Assembly: GCF_020177575.1 (NCBI RefSeq)
Contig: NZ_JAHTBK010000001.1
Coordinates: 2,601,875 to 2,665,874, forward strand
Source: Hasllibacter sp. MH4015
GTDB lineage: Bacteria > Pseudomonadota > Alphaproteobacteria > Rhodobacterales > Rhodobacteraceae
Length of the DNA stretch: 64,000 nucleotides
Reading direction: 5' to 3'
Below, one piece after another: positions 26,291 to 35,161 of the stretch; position 1 is the stretch's first letter, and each line of letters opens with the position of its first letter. Below the pieces are notes generated by a model. That model saw only the letters and a program-made list of their open reading frames with translations. It searched no databases and was not told the origin of the DNA. The translations under genes and the position numbers were made by a program.

Positions 26291-27419
26291 TCTTCTCCTC
26301 CAACGGCCAGCGGGGGCTGACCGGCACGTCAGGCCCGTATCCGACCCGCGCCCACATTTGCACGGTCCCGCCCTCCGGCGCCAGATCGGCGTGAACCTCT
26401 GCGTACATCGCCGCCATCTCTTGATATTCCTGAAGCGCTTGGCTGAGCGGTTGCAGATCCAACCCCTCGGCGGTCGCGGCAAGGTTGATCCGCACCCAAT
26501 CCTGCCCCGCCCGGATCTGTGTTGCGCGTGAATTATCCGGTGTGACGTACCACAGATGTGCCATGGCGCTGTTCATGTTCTCGGCAAACGCGGCATCGGC
26601 AGAGCTGTAGACGATGCCGTCGGGGTTCATCGAGGCCTCCCGCGTGAACAGACGCGTCATGCGCATGGATTCGAACATCGGCCCGGTGAAGTCGATGCCG
26701 TCGGGATTGGCGTTCACCTCCCGATGGCCGATGCGGAACAGGTCCACGGATTCGCGCAACGTGCGCTCTGTTGCGAATTCGATGCGAAGGGCCTCCAGCG
26801 ATTGCGCCCGCATCCGGGCGACCCGGTCGGTGTCGCTGGTGAACCCCATCGCATGGTGGCGCGGCGCCTGGGCGATCCGTTGCAGCGCGTCACTCGGCAC
26901 CGGGCGGGTCAGGTCATAGGGCTCCTTGTTGGAGCGACGATGTGGCACCTGCGCAAACAGCGGATCGCGCCCGTCTTGCGTGGGCGCGAAGCGGCAGACG
27001 GCCACCGGTCGCGCATCCAACGCATCCGGATCGCTTCCCTCCGGGAACAGCTCGAACGTCACCGCCAGACCGTCTTCCAGTGCCGCCATCCGCATGACCT
27101 CAAGAAAGCAGCCAAGGCCCACTGTGATCTGCCGGTTGAATGGATCGGTCTCCGGCAACAGCCGCGCGGTATCGACGTAGAGGATCGCGGTGTCGGATTG
27201 GGACAGGTCCACTTGCCACGGCTGCCTGTTGTGGGGGTTGGGCGACAGGATCGCCCAGCTCAGCGCGCGCATCCGCGGATCATCGTAGCCCCCGGCGGCC
27301 TCCCAGGGCCGAAGCGCGTCGTTCGGCAAGCGTGTGACGTCGTACCCCGCCGCCGCCGTCGCGGCCAGGATCGTGCCGCCGCCAATCAATGTGAGTGTCT
27401 TTCTGCGTGTCAGGTTCAT
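26280..27419 (-). CDS. Acg-type nitroreductase-family protein with Tat signal
   Basis: This 379-residue protein starts with a twin-arginine-like signal (MNLTRRKTLTLIGGGTILAA), so it is probably exported folded with its flavin. The motif ILSPNPHNRQPWQV at about residues 57-70 is typical of Acg-like nitroreductases, and PHRRSNKEPYDLTRPVP and TPDNSRATQIRAGQDWVRINL follow in the expected order. The family binds FMN; some members are thought to sequester it instead of reducing nitro groups. It forms an operon with the MarR regulator and diverges from the lldD-like gene. No key residue is obviously missing. Confidence 0.85.
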   Translation of the reverse strand: MNLTRRKTLTLIGGGTILAATAAAGYDVTRLPNDALRPWEAAGGYDDPRMRALSWAILSPNPHNRQPWQVDLSQSDTAILYVDTARLLPETDPFNRQITVGLGCFLEVMRMAALEDGLAVTFELFPEGSDPDALDARPVAVCRFAPTQDGRDPLFAQVPHRRSNKEPYDLTRPVPSDALQRIAQAPRHHAMGFTSDTDRVARMRAQSLEALRIEFATERTLRESVDLFRIGHREVNANPDGIDFTGPMFESMRMTRLFTREASMNPDGIVYSSADAAFAENMNSAMAHLWYVTPDNSRATQIRAGQDWVRINLAATAEGLDLQPLSQALQEYQEMAAMYAEVHADLAPEGGTVQMWARVGYGPDVPVSPRWPLEEKIVR

Positions 27420-27452
27420 CTCGATACATCCTTTTCCAGTCGCGTCGATAAT

Positions 27453-27497
27453 TAATGCGATGTCGTACTAAATGGGAGATAGTACGACATCGCATTA
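27453..27497. promoter_or_regulatory. Perfect 18-base inverted repeat, probable operator pair
   Basis: TAATGCGATGTCGTACTA at 27453-27470 is repeated exactly as its reverse complement at 27480-27497, with a 9-base spacer. Each arm is itself an imperfect palindrome centred on CGA-CA-TCG, so the site could hold two regulator dimers, one for each divergent gene. It lies 33 bases from the nitroreductase start and about 75 from the lldD-like start. The MarR protein encoded in the operon is the obvious candidate binder; this is inference. Confidence 0.75.
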
Positions 27498-27572
27498 TAT
27501 GCAAGGCTTTTCGCAATGGACGCTCCCATCCGAAAGTGGTAAAGAAAGTTTACCAATAGAAGGAAGGTGGAC

Positions 27573-28736
27573 ATGCCGGTCATCACCGAAATTGCGGACC
27601 TCAAGCGGATCTACAAACGGCGTGTGCCGAAGATGTTCTACGATTACGCCGAAACCGGCAGCTGGACGGAGCAGACGTTTCGGGAGAACACCAGCGACTT
27701 CAGCAAGATACGCCTGCGCCAACGGATCGCGCGGGACATGACGGGCCGCTCCACCGCGTCGAAGATGATCGGGCAAGACGTCGCCATGCCCGTGGCCCTC
27801 GCCCCCGTGGGGCTGACCGGCATGCAGGCCGCGGATGGAGAGATAAAGGCCGCCCGCGCCGCCGAGCGGTTCGGCGTGCCGTTCACGCTGTCCACCATGT
27901 CCATCTGCTCGATCGAGGATGTGGCCGAACACACGCAGAAGCCGTTCTGGTTTCAGGTCTACACGCTCAACGACGACGACTTCATGAAGCGCCTTTTCGC
28001 CCGCGCCAAGGATGCCAAATGCTCCGCGTTGGTCATCACCGTGGACCTGCAAATGCTGGGGCAGCGCCACAAGGACCTCAAGAACGGCCTCTCCGCCCCG
28101 CCCAAACTGACGCCCAAGAGCATCGCCAACATGATGACCAAGGTGCCCTGGGGGTTGGAGATGCTGGGGACCAAGCGGCGCTTCTTCGGCAATATCGTGG
28201 GCCATATCGACGGGATCGACGATCCCGCCTCCCTCAGTTCCTGGACCGGACAGGCCTTCGACCAGAGCCTCGATTGGGCGCGCATCAAGGAATTGCGCAG
28301 CTGGTGGGACGGCCCGGTGATCCTGAAGGGCATTCTGGATGAAGACGACGCGAAAGAGGCGGTGAATGTCGGTGCCGATGCGATCGTCGTCTCAAACCAC
28401 GGCGGGCGTCAGCTGGACGGCGCACTCAGCTCCATCCGCATGTTGCCGCGCATCATGGATGCCGTGGGCGACAAGATCGAAGTACACCTCGACAGCGGCA
28501 TCCGGTCGGGGCAGGACGTGTTGAAGGCGCTGGCGCTGGGGGCCAAGGGCACGATGATCGGACGGGCCTTTGTCTATGGCCTGGGCGCGCGGGGCCAACA
28601 GGGTGTGACCGAGGCGCTGGAGGTGATCCGAAAGGAACTCGACACCTCCATGGGCCTATGCGGCGAACGCAATGTCGCCGACCTGGGCCGTCACAACCTG
28701 CTGATCCCCAAAGGGTTTCACGACGCCTTCGAGTAA
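27573..28736 (+). CDS. lldD: FMN-dependent alpha-hydroxy-acid oxidase, L-lactate dehydrogenase type
   Basis: The protein belongs to the FMN-dependent alpha-hydroxy-acid dehydrogenases that oxidise L-lactate or similar acids to keto acids. With the ATG at 27573 it has 387 residues; a GTG six bases earlier is possible, but AAGGAAGG is well placed for the ATG. Signatures are FYDYAETGSWTEQT near the start, APVGLTGMQAADGE, FTLSTMSICSIEDVAE, FWFQVYTLNDDDFM, and the active-site stretch VVSNHGGRQLDG, followed by HLDSGIRSGQDVLKALALGA for FMN binding. It diverges from the MarR operon across a perfect inverted repeat. lldD is the closest named relative; the true substrate is not proven. Confidence 0.87.
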   Translation: MPVITEIADLKRIYKRRVPKMFYDYAETGSWTEQTFRENTSDFSKIRLRQRIARDMTGRSTASKMIGQDVAMPVALAPVGLTGMQAADGEIKAARAAERFGVPFTLSTMSICSIEDVAEHTQKPFWFQVYTLNDDDFMKRLFARAKDAKCSALVITVDLQMLGQRHKDLKNGLSAPPKLTPKSIANMMTKVPWGLEMLGTKRRFFGNIVGHIDGIDDPASLSSWTGQAFDQSLDWARIKELRSWWDGPVILKGILDEDDAKEAVNVGADAIVVSNHGGRQLDGALSSIRMLPRIMDAVGDKIEVHLDSGIRSGQDVLKALALGAKGTMIGRAFVYGLGARGQQGVTEALEVIRKELDTSMGLCGERNVADLGRHNLLIPKGFHDAFE

Positions 28737-29872
28737 CGCGCGCCGTTTAGGTTCAGGTAGATCGCCAGAAGCGGGGCCAGCACGGCGACCGCCGCGACAC
28801 TGGCAAAGGCAAAACGCAATCCGAACGCGCCCGATACGAAGCCCATCAGCGACGGCGCCAGCACGAAGCCCATGAACCCGATCACAGCGGCGCGGGCCAC
28901 GGCGGCCGTCCGATGCTCCGGGCGCACCATACGCCCCACGATGGCCAGGCCCACGGGGCCCACCGCCGCGATCCCAAGCCCCATCGCACCGAACCCGGCA
29001 TAGGCCATGGCCGGGGACGTCGCCACGGCTGCCACAAGCGTTCCGCAGATCGCCATGCCGCTGCCGATCACGATGATGGCCGTCTCAGAAAACCGCTCCG
29101 TCAATGCCTGGCCGGAAAACCGCCCGATCGCCATGGTCAGGCCCAGAACCGCCGGCCCCAACGCCCCCTCCGCCGCGCGCCCGCCCAAGGTGCGCTCGAT
29201 ATGCAGGGCCGACCACGCCTCCACCGTCGCCTCCACGAAGAAGGCGATCAAGACGATGGCACCGCACAGGATCACAGTGGCCCAGGGAAAGCGGTTGGCG
29301 CGGCGCGCCGCGTCGTCCACCGGCTCCACTTCCATCCGCAGGGTCAGGGACAGGCCGACAATCGTCAGCGCGATCACGGCGAAGATCTGCAACGGCTCCC
29401 ACCCGGCTTCCCGCGCGAGGCCCGTCATCACCGCGCTGATCGCATAGGCGACGGAGAACATGGCGTGGTTGGCGTTCATCAACGACCGCCCGTTGCGCGC
29501 CTCCAATTCCGATACCCGCGCATTCATCACGACGTCCAGCATGCCGGAGCAATAGCCCGCCAGCACCATCGCAAGGAAGAACGCGAACAGGCCGCTGGCT
29601 AGGGCCGGTCCAAGCGCGGCCGCGGCGAAGATCAGGCCCGCAATCGGCATCGCATTCGGCCCGAAGCGCCGGTCGAAGATCGGGGCCAGCCACATCGTCG
29701 TCACCAGGCCCGCAGATGTTCCCAGCAGGATCAGGCCGAACAGCGCGTCGTCGGCCCCGATCCCCGCCTTCAGGACCGGCACCTGCGCCGCAAAACTGCC
29801 CCAGAACAGGCCGACGATCATGAAGGCGAGCACCGGGCGGCGGCTGAGCGAAAGGGCGGAAAGGATGGACAT
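28718..29872 (-). CDS. MFS transporter
   Basis: This membrane protein of about 384 residues has twelve predicted helices in the major facilitator layout. It begins MSILSALSLSRRPVLAFMIVG; an extension to 29905 is less likely. The sequence RRFGPNAMPIAGLIF after helix 2 corresponds to the family's loop 2-3 motif. GRFSGQALTERFSETAII in the second half and the FVLAPSLMGFVSGAFGLRFAF end are reminiscent of MFS carriers related to sugar or fucose transporters. Its 3' end overlaps the convergent lldD-like gene by 19 bases. Whether it carries the acid used by that enzyme is only a guess. Confidence 0.85.
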   Translation of the reverse strand: MSILSALSLSRRPVLAFMIVGLFWGSFAAQVPVLKAGIGADDALFGLILLGTSAGLVTTMWLAPIFDRRFGPNAMPIAGLIFAAAALGPALASGLFAFFLAMVLAGYCSGMLDVVMNARVSELEARNGRSLMNANHAMFSVAYAISAVMTGLAREAGWEPLQIFAVIALTIVGLSLTLRMEVEPVDDAARRANRFPWATVILCGAIVLIAFFVEATVEAWSALHIERTLGGRAAEGALGPAVLGLTMAIGRFSGQALTERFSETAIIVIGSGMAICGTLVAAVATSPAMAYAGFGAMGLGIAAVGPVGLAIVGRMVRPEHRTAAVARAAVIGFMGFVLAPSLMGFVSGAFGLRFAFASVAAVAVLAPLLAIYLNLNGARYSKAS

Positions 29873-30034
29873 GGCTGCAAGCGGTGTCACGGCCCGCAAG
29901 CACACGCAAGAGGGGGGTTTTCAATCGCGCGCCCCTGTCCTATACGCGCGGCTTCTGTCGCCCATGCATAGGGGCGCAGGGATATGTCACGGGACCGACA
30001 CCCTTGGAGGCGGTCCAAACCTAGGAGAATAGCA

Positions 30035-30700
30035 ATGGCTGGTGAGATTCCTGATCTTATCGCTGAGGCACGGACGGGGACAGGCAAGGGGGCCGCTCGT
30101 CAAGCACGCCGTGAAGGCAAGGTGCCCGGTATCGTCTACGGTGGTGGGGCCGACCCGCTGCCGATCCAGATCCCCTTCAATGTCCTGCTCAAGAACCTCA
30201 AGAACGGGCGCTTTCTGTCGACGCTCTTCAACATGAAGGTCGACGGCCAGGACGATGTCCGCGTGATCTGCCGCAACGTGCAGCGCGACGTGGTCAAGGA
30301 CCTGCCGACCCATGTGGATTTCATGCGCCTGCGCCGCACGTCCAAGGTCAGCCTGTTCATCCCCGTCGAAGTGATCGGGGAAGAGAACTGCCCCGGCCTC
30401 AAGAAGGGCGGCACGCTGACCATGGTGCGTCCGGAAGTGGAGCTTCGCGTGACCGCGGGCGACATCCCCGAGCAGATCACCATCGACATCGAAGGGCTGG
30501 AGATCGGCGATACGATCACCATCTCGTCTGTCTCCCTGCCGGACGGCGCGAAAGCCACGATCGACCGTGACTTCGTGATCGCCAACATCTCGCCGCCGAA
30601 AGGTCTGGGTGGCGGATCCGACGATGAGGATGACGGCGAAGAGGTTGCAGCCGACGAAGTGCCCGCGATCGAAGTCGATGAAGGCGGCGACGAGGAGTAA
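30035..30700 (+). CDS. rplY: 50S ribosomal protein L25/general stress protein Ctc
   Basis: L25 binds 5S rRNA in the large ribosomal subunit. The protein has 221 residues, the long Ctc form with an N-terminal L25 domain ([27 protein letters not shown], then [28 protein letters not shown]) and a C-terminal TL5-like domain. A very acidic tail ([20 protein letters not shown]) ends it. The ATG at 30035 is preceded by AGGAGAA, which rules out longer frames. A strong terminator follows the gene. pth usually sits next to it in this group, but here six genes intervene before pth at 34373. Confidence 0.96.
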   Translation: MAGEIPDLIAEARTGTGKGAARQARREGKVPGIVYGGGADPLPIQIPFNVLLKNLKNGRFLSTLFNMKVDGQDDVRVICRNVQRDVVKDLPTHVDFMRLRRTSKVSLFIPVEVIGEENCPGLKKGGTLTMVRPEVELRVTAGDIPEQITIDIEGLEIGDTITISSVSLPDGAKATIDRDFVIANISPPKGLGGGSDDEDDGEEVAADEVPAIEVDEGGDEE

Positions 30701-30733
30701 GCTCCCACTCTGCCCCGAACACACGACACATCG

Positions 30734-30765
30734 CGCCGCCCGGACATCCACCGGGCGGCGTTTTT
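30734..30765 (+). terminator. Rho-independent terminator after rplY
   Basis: CGCCGCCCGG at 30734-30743 pairs perfectly with CCGGGCGGCG at 30751-30760 across a 7-base loop, followed directly by TTTTT. It should end the rplY transcript and insulate the next gene. Confidence 0.9.
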
Positions 30766-30821
30766 CTTTGCGCCCGTCCCAAAGCGGTGAAATCCTGAAC
30801 CCGGACGGGAAAGGGACCGGA

Positions 30822-31877
30822 ATGCGAATGACACGGCGCTCCAGCATCGGTGTGATGGCCGCGGGTTTTGCCATGGGCGGCACGGCAATGGCGCAGGGTC
30901 GCCCATGGCACATGCCCGCCGAGGAAGAACGCCACGACGCCACCGTCATGCAATGGCCGGTCAGCCGCGAGGTTCACCCGGATGCGGGCTTTCTCCGGGA
31001 CCTGCAGATCGCCATCGCCGACATCGCCAACACGATTTCCGAGTTCGAGCCGGTGATCGTGCTGATGCCGGCCGATGCCCGCACGCTGCTGGCCCAGGAC
31101 GTCACGATCTGGGACATCCCCACCGAAGACCTTTGGGCGCGGGATTCCGGCCCCGTCTTCCTTCTTGACGGCAGCGGCGGGCGCGCGGTGACGGGATTCA
31201 ACTTCAACGGCTGGGGCGGCAAGCAGGGCCATGTCCACGACGGCCAGATCGCCCGCCGCGTGGCGGCGCGGATGGGGCTCTCCTACATCGACAGTCCCGT
31301 TGTTGGAGAGGCGGGCGGACTGGAGCAGGACGGCGCGGGCCTCGTCATGGCACACGAAAGCTCCTGGATAAACGACAACCGCAACCCCGGTATGACCCGG
31401 GAGGAGGTGGAGACGGGCATCCTCTCCACCATCGGCGCGGACCGGATGATCTGGGCGCCCGGCCTCGCCGGGTATGACATCACCGACTACCATATCGACG
31501 CGCTGGCGCGGTTCACCGCCCCGGGTCGCGTCCTGATTCAGCTGCCCGAAACCGCCGACCCGGCTGACCCCTTCAGCGTCGCCGCCTACCAGACCCGCGA
31601 CGTCCTGCGAGACGCGGGCCTGCGCCTGACCGAACTGGCCGAGCCTTGGAATACCCGCATCACAACCGACGATCTCGTCGCGTCCTATGTGAACTACTAC
31701 GTGTGCAATGGCGGGGTGATCGCGGCGCAATTCGGGGACCGTCGTGCCGATCGCGCCGCCCGCCGAACGCTCGCGGCGCTCTATCCGGACCGCGAGGTGG
31801 TGATGCTGAACGTCGATCCCCTGGGTGAAGTGGGCGGCGGCATCCATTGCGCGACGCAACAGATGCCATCCGCCTGA
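30822..31877 (+). CDS. Agmatine/peptidylarginine deiminase-family protein with Tat signal
   Basis: This 351-residue protein belongs to the PAD_porph family, which hydrolyses guanidino groups such as agmatine to N-carbamoylputrescine. It starts at MRMTRRSSIGVMAAGFAMGG, a twin-arginine signal ending in AMAQG, which points to an exported enzyme. Family motifs are present: TVMQWPVSREV, LWARDSGPVFL (Asp ligands), FNFNGWGGK, DYHIDALARF with the active-site His, and GGGIHCATQQMP with the nucleophile Cys near the C-terminus. The usual motif after EAGGLEQDG differs somewhat from cytosolic AguA. A terminator separates it from rplY, so it has its own promoter. The substrate is not certain. Confidence 0.88.
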   Translation: MRMTRRSSIGVMAAGFAMGGTAMAQGRPWHMPAEEERHDATVMQWPVSREVHPDAGFLRDLQIAIADIANTISEFEPVIVLMPADARTLLAQDVTIWDIPTEDLWARDSGPVFLLDGSGGRAVTGFNFNGWGGKQGHVHDGQIARRVAARMGLSYIDSPVVGEAGGLEQDGAGLVMAHESSWINDNRNPGMTREEVETGILSTIGADRMIWAPGLAGYDITDYHIDALARFTAPGRVLIQLPETADPADPFSVAAYQTRDVLRDAGLRLTELAEPWNTRITTDDLVASYVNYYVCNGGVIAAQFGDRRADRAARRTLAALYPDREVVMLNVDPLGEVGGGIHCATQQMPSA

Positions 31878-31954
31878 ACCCGCAACATCCGGGTCGCGCC
31901 CTACGGGTGACATCGCACAGAACAGGGTAACAAATCCATCAGATAGGTGCCGTC

Positions 31955-32422
31955 ATGTCCTTTCGAATCCGCGGTCTCGACCCCGCCCCCTTCGCCCACC
32001 TCTTCGGCCTTTCCGACCCGGCATTGGCCGAACACGGGGCGGAGCGCCACATCGCCACCCAACCCAACGCCCTGCCCGACCGGATCACGATGTGCGATGC
32101 CGAACCGGGGGAGGCGATGATCTTGCTGAACCACACCTACCAACCGGCGAATTCACCCTATTTCGGGACCCACGCGATCTACGTGAAGGAGGGCGCGCAG
32201 GAGGTGTACGAGGCCGTCGATGAGATCCCGCCCGTGATGGCACACAGGCTTCTGTCGCTTCGCGGGTTCAACGACGCCGACAAGATCGAGGAAGGCCGCG
32301 TGGTGCCTGGCAGCGAGGCTACGGCCGCGATCAACAAGATGTTCGAGAACCCCGCCATCCGCTACATCCACGCCCATAATGCGGGTCATGGCTGTTACGC
32401 GGGCCTGGTGGAACGCGCCTGA
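31955..32422 (+). CDS. DUF1203 domain-containing protein
   Basis: This 155-residue soluble protein matches the DUF1203 family by its start (MSFRIRGLDPAPFAHLFGLS), by MCDAEPGEAMILLNHTYQP in the middle, by PYFGTHAIYVKEGA, and by IRYIHAHNAGHGCYAGLVER at the end. The His-Asn-Ala-Gly-His-Gly-Cys stretch is the most conserved part and may bind a metal or serve in catalysis, but no function is established. It follows the deiminase gene by 77 bases on the same strand and may share its transcript. Confidence 0.88.
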   Translation: MSFRIRGLDPAPFAHLFGLSDPALAEHGAERHIATQPNALPDRITMCDAEPGEAMILLNHTYQPANSPYFGTHAIYVKEGAQEVYEAVDEIPPVMAHRLLSLRGFNDADKIEEGRVVPGSEATAAINKMFENPAIRYIHAHNAGHGCYAGLVERA

Positions 32423-32473
32423 TCCGGCATGTGCTTGCGATGCTTCGGAACTGGAGGGACCGTAGGTCCTGCC

Positions 32474-33187
32474 TTAGGTTCCCTCGCTCCAGACCCGACG
32501 AAAGCCGAGGATCTTGCCGCGTGACGTGACCGGATCATAGGTCATGTCCATGGAACTCATCCTGTCGATGATCTTCTTGATCACATCCGCCCCGTATTGG
32601 CGGGGATGGATTTCCATCACGCAGAACCTGAGCGGGCATTTCCAGGGGCGATCGAAATATCCAGACTCCGCCCCCTCTACATCCATCAAGACGACATGGG
32701 GGCGGTGAGCGCGCAGAAGCTCGTGAAACCCGATCAGCGGCACCTCGACCTGCCGCCCGCCCTTGGCCCCCAGCCGCGAACCGGTGAAGCCGCCTGCGAT
32801 GTGGAAACTGGCCGTGGCCCCCTCCTCCGCGTGGCCCACGACCGCGCCGTGCATCACGCTGACATCGCCCACGTTGTTGCGCGCGTGGTTGGCCTCGATC
32901 ACCGGCAGAAGGTCCGGGTTCGCCTCCACCGACAACACATTCTCGGGCTCCGTCTTCTTGGCGGCAAGCGTGCCGACGTAGCCAAGCCCCGCGCCCAGTT
33001 CCAGCACCCGGAAGCCGGGCCGCACACAGCGATCCACCGCGCGCGCCTCGTCCCCCTCATAGGTGCCATCGGCCAGCTTCTCGACAATCGCCTCCGTCGC
33101 AAGGCCAGCGGGCAGGCCGAGGTCGACGCCGTTCAGGCGGTAGAGGGTGGCATTGTCGGGGCCCATGTCGGTCATCTGCTGATTCAT
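32474..33187 (-). CDS. FkbM-family methyltransferase
   Basis: This 237-residue protein has a SAM-binding Rossmann fold: motif I VLELGAGLGYVGTLAAKK at about residues 65-82, then VLSVEANPDLLPVIEANHARNN with the acidic residue that contacts the ribose, and PHVVLMDVEGAESGYFDR, the usual FkbM signature with Asp-Val-Glu-Gly-Ala-Glu. FkbM-type enzymes methylate hydroxyl groups in sugars, glycans or natural products, but the substrate here is unknown. It converges with the DUF1203 gene and lies downstream of the quinone-reductase-like gene on the same strand with a 41-base gap. Confidence 0.87.
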   Translation of the reverse strand: MNQQMTDMGPDNATLYRLNGVDLGLPAGLATEAIVEKLADGTYEGDEARAVDRCVRPGFRVLELGAGLGYVGTLAAKKTEPENVLSVEANPDLLPVIEANHARNNVGDVSVMHGAVVGHAEEGATASFHIAGGFTGSRLGAKGGRQVEVPLIGFHELLRAHRPHVVLMDVEGAESGYFDRPWKCPLRFCVMEIHPRQYGADVIKKIIDRMSSMDMTYDPVTSRGKILGFRRVWSEGT

Positions 33188-33228
33188 CGCTCGCGTCGTT
33201 AAGGGGCAATCTTGGCGAATTGTGGGCG

Positions 33229-34260
33229 CTAGGACCCGAGATCGGGCAGGCCCAGATCGTAGGCCCCGGTTGAGATCAGCGTCTTGCCCGCGCTCATCGC
33301 CTCCGCATAGGCGGCGGGCGCATCAGTGGCCTCCTCCAACGGGACGACCTTAGCCACATGGGTTTCCGCAAAGCCCCCTTGCAGGCTTTTCGTGACCTCG
33401 CGTGTCAGCAACAACATCTGCGGCACCGATTTGCGCGCCAGCCATTTGCTCAGCCAGAAGCCCCGGACGTCCAGTTCCTTGAAGATCATCGTGCCGGGAT
33501 GCAGCGCGATCGCCTTGTCCGCCAGACCGCCATAGACAAGTATGCGCCCGTCGGCCCGCAAAGCCTGGGCCAGGGCATAGGTCATCTGCCCCCCCACCGC
33601 GTCGAAGGCCATCTTGCACCGTAATTCCTTGCACAGGTCGGCCAGCTGCGCCTCGAAATCCGCATCCGTCTCGTTCAGGACATAGCGCGCGCCGTCGGCC
33701 TTCAGATCCTCGACCTGCGCGTCACGGCGCACGATGTTGATGATCTTCACGCCCTTTTGCCTGGCGCGCCTGCGGATCATCGCGCCCAACGCCCCGCCCG
33801 CCGCGGTGGAGATCGCGGACCATTGCCCGGCGCGGCGCACCTCGCTGACCAGCGCCATCGCCGTTAGTGGATTGACGAAACTGCTGGCGCCCACCCCCAG
33901 CGGCATGTCGGCGGGCAAGGGCAGCACCTGGTTTGCGGGGATCGCTGCATATTCGGCCCACACGCCCTGTTTTCCCGCGGCAACCGCGACGTTCTTTCCC
34001 TTCATCATCGTCGCGATCAGGCCGCCACCCGACGCCACGACATGACCCGAGCCTTCCAGGCCGGGGATCAGCGGATAAGGCCAGGCCAGCCCGTATTCGC
34101 CTCGCAACATCGCCAGGTCCGACGGGTTGATGGGCGACGCCGCCATGCGCACCACGACCTCACCGGGCTTGGGCCTCGGGCACGGGACGTCCTTCACGGC
34201 CAGGCGCTGCCCCGCCTCCTCCAGGACCAGTGCGCGCATCGTGTCGGGAAGGTCTTTCAT
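33229..34260 (-). CDS. Zinc-binding-type alcohol dehydrogenase / quinone oxidoreductase
   Basis: This 343-residue MDR-superfamily protein starts at MKDLPDTMRALVLEEAG; the longer frame upstream reads into noncoding sequence. The N-terminal GroES-like domain has AASPINPSDLAMLRGEYG and PLIPGLEGSGHVVASG. The Rossmann domain has STAAGGALGAMIRRRARQKG with the nucleotide-binding glycines and CKMAFDAVGG. Structural zinc cysteines are missing, which fits quinone-reductase-like members that use NADPH without zinc. It is likely co-transcribed with the FkbM gene. The substrate is unknown. Confidence 0.88.
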   Translation of the reverse strand: MKDLPDTMRALVLEEAGQRLAVKDVPCPRPKPGEVVVRMAASPINPSDLAMLRGEYGLAWPYPLIPGLEGSGHVVASGGGLIATMMKGKNVAVAAGKQGVWAEYAAIPANQVLPLPADMPLGVGASSFVNPLTAMALVSEVRRAGQWSAISTAAGGALGAMIRRRARQKGVKIINIVRRDAQVEDLKADGARYVLNETDADFEAQLADLCKELRCKMAFDAVGGQMTYALAQALRADGRILVYGGLADKAIALHPGTMIFKELDVRGFWLSKWLARKSVPQMLLLTREVTKSLQGGFAETHVAKVVPLEEATDAPAAYAEAMSAGKTLISTGAYDLGLPDLGS

Positions 34261-34372
34261 CGTCGGGCCCCTGATCCAGCTCTCGCCCGCCAACCTGCCA
34301 CGCGCGCCCGTGCCTTGGCAAACCGCGAATGGCCCCATATCAAACGGGCACGTCGTCTTGAGGATACGCGCC

Positions 34373-35068
34373 ATGCAACTTTGGGTCGGACTGGGCAATC
34401 CCGGGTCCAAATACGCCAGGAACCGCCACAATATCGGCTGGATGGCGCTGGACCGCATGGCGGCGGATCACGGCTTCGCCCCGTGGCGCTCGAAATTCCA
34501 GGGACAGTTGAGCGAGGGCAAGTTCGGGAGCGAAAAGGTCATGCTCCTCAAGCCCGAGACATTCATGAACCTGTCCGGTCAATCGGTGGGGGAGGCGATG
34601 CGCTTCTTCAAGCTGGAGCCGCCCGACATCACCGTTTTCCATGACGAGATCGACCTTGCGCCCGCCAAGGTCCGCGTGAAGGCGGGCGGCGGCCATGCAG
34701 GGCATAACGGTCTGCGCTCCATCCACCAGCATATCGGCCCGCATTACGATCGGGTGCGCCTCGGTGTCGGCCATCCCGGGCACAAGGATCGCGTGCCGGG
34801 TTACGTGCTCAGCGATTTCGTCAAGGCCGATCAGGATTGGCTCGACGATGTGATACGCGGGATCAGTGACGGCGCACCGGACTTGGCGACGGGCGACAGC
34901 GGCAGGTTTCTCAACGCGGTCGCGCTGCGCACCGCCCCGCCGCGCTCTTCCACCTCCACACCCAAACCCGCCCCCGCATCCAAATCCGCCCCGGAACCGG
35001 ACCCCGCCCCGGGCGCGGAGCCCGATACGCGCAATCCCCTGCAAAGGCTGGTGGACAAGTTTCGGTAA
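34373..35068 (+). CDS. pth: Peptidyl-tRNA hydrolase
   Basis: Pth frees tRNA from peptidyl-tRNAs that drop off ribosomes. The 231-residue protein starts MQLWVGLGNPGSKYARNRHN with the catalytic His19. Other family motifs are LLKPETFMNLSGQSVG, VFHDEIDLAPAKVRVKAGGGHAGHNGLRSI and DRVRLGVGHPGHK. The last 45 residues form a Pro/Ala-rich tail (PKPAPASKSAPEPDPAPG) beyond the usual end, as is frequent in alphaproteobacteria. It diverges from the quinone-reductase-like gene, the two starts being 112 bases apart. The gene looks intact. Confidence 0.96.
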   Translation: MQLWVGLGNPGSKYARNRHNIGWMALDRMAADHGFAPWRSKFQGQLSEGKFGSEKVMLLKPETFMNLSGQSVGEAMRFFKLEPPDITVFHDEIDLAPAKVRVKAGGGHAGHNGLRSIHQHIGPHYDRVRLGVGHPGHKDRVPGYVLSDFVKADQDWLDDVIRGISDGAPDLATGDSGRFLNAVALRTAPPRSSTSTPKPAPASKSAPEPDPAPGAEPDTRNPLQRLVDKFR

Positions 35069-35161
35069 CGACGCGCGTGCCCGATCGGTCTTTCCGCGCC
35101 CTGACCTTTCCGCTAGCGTCGCCCTTGAACGACCTGAGCTTCTGAAGCGAGGGACCAGACC

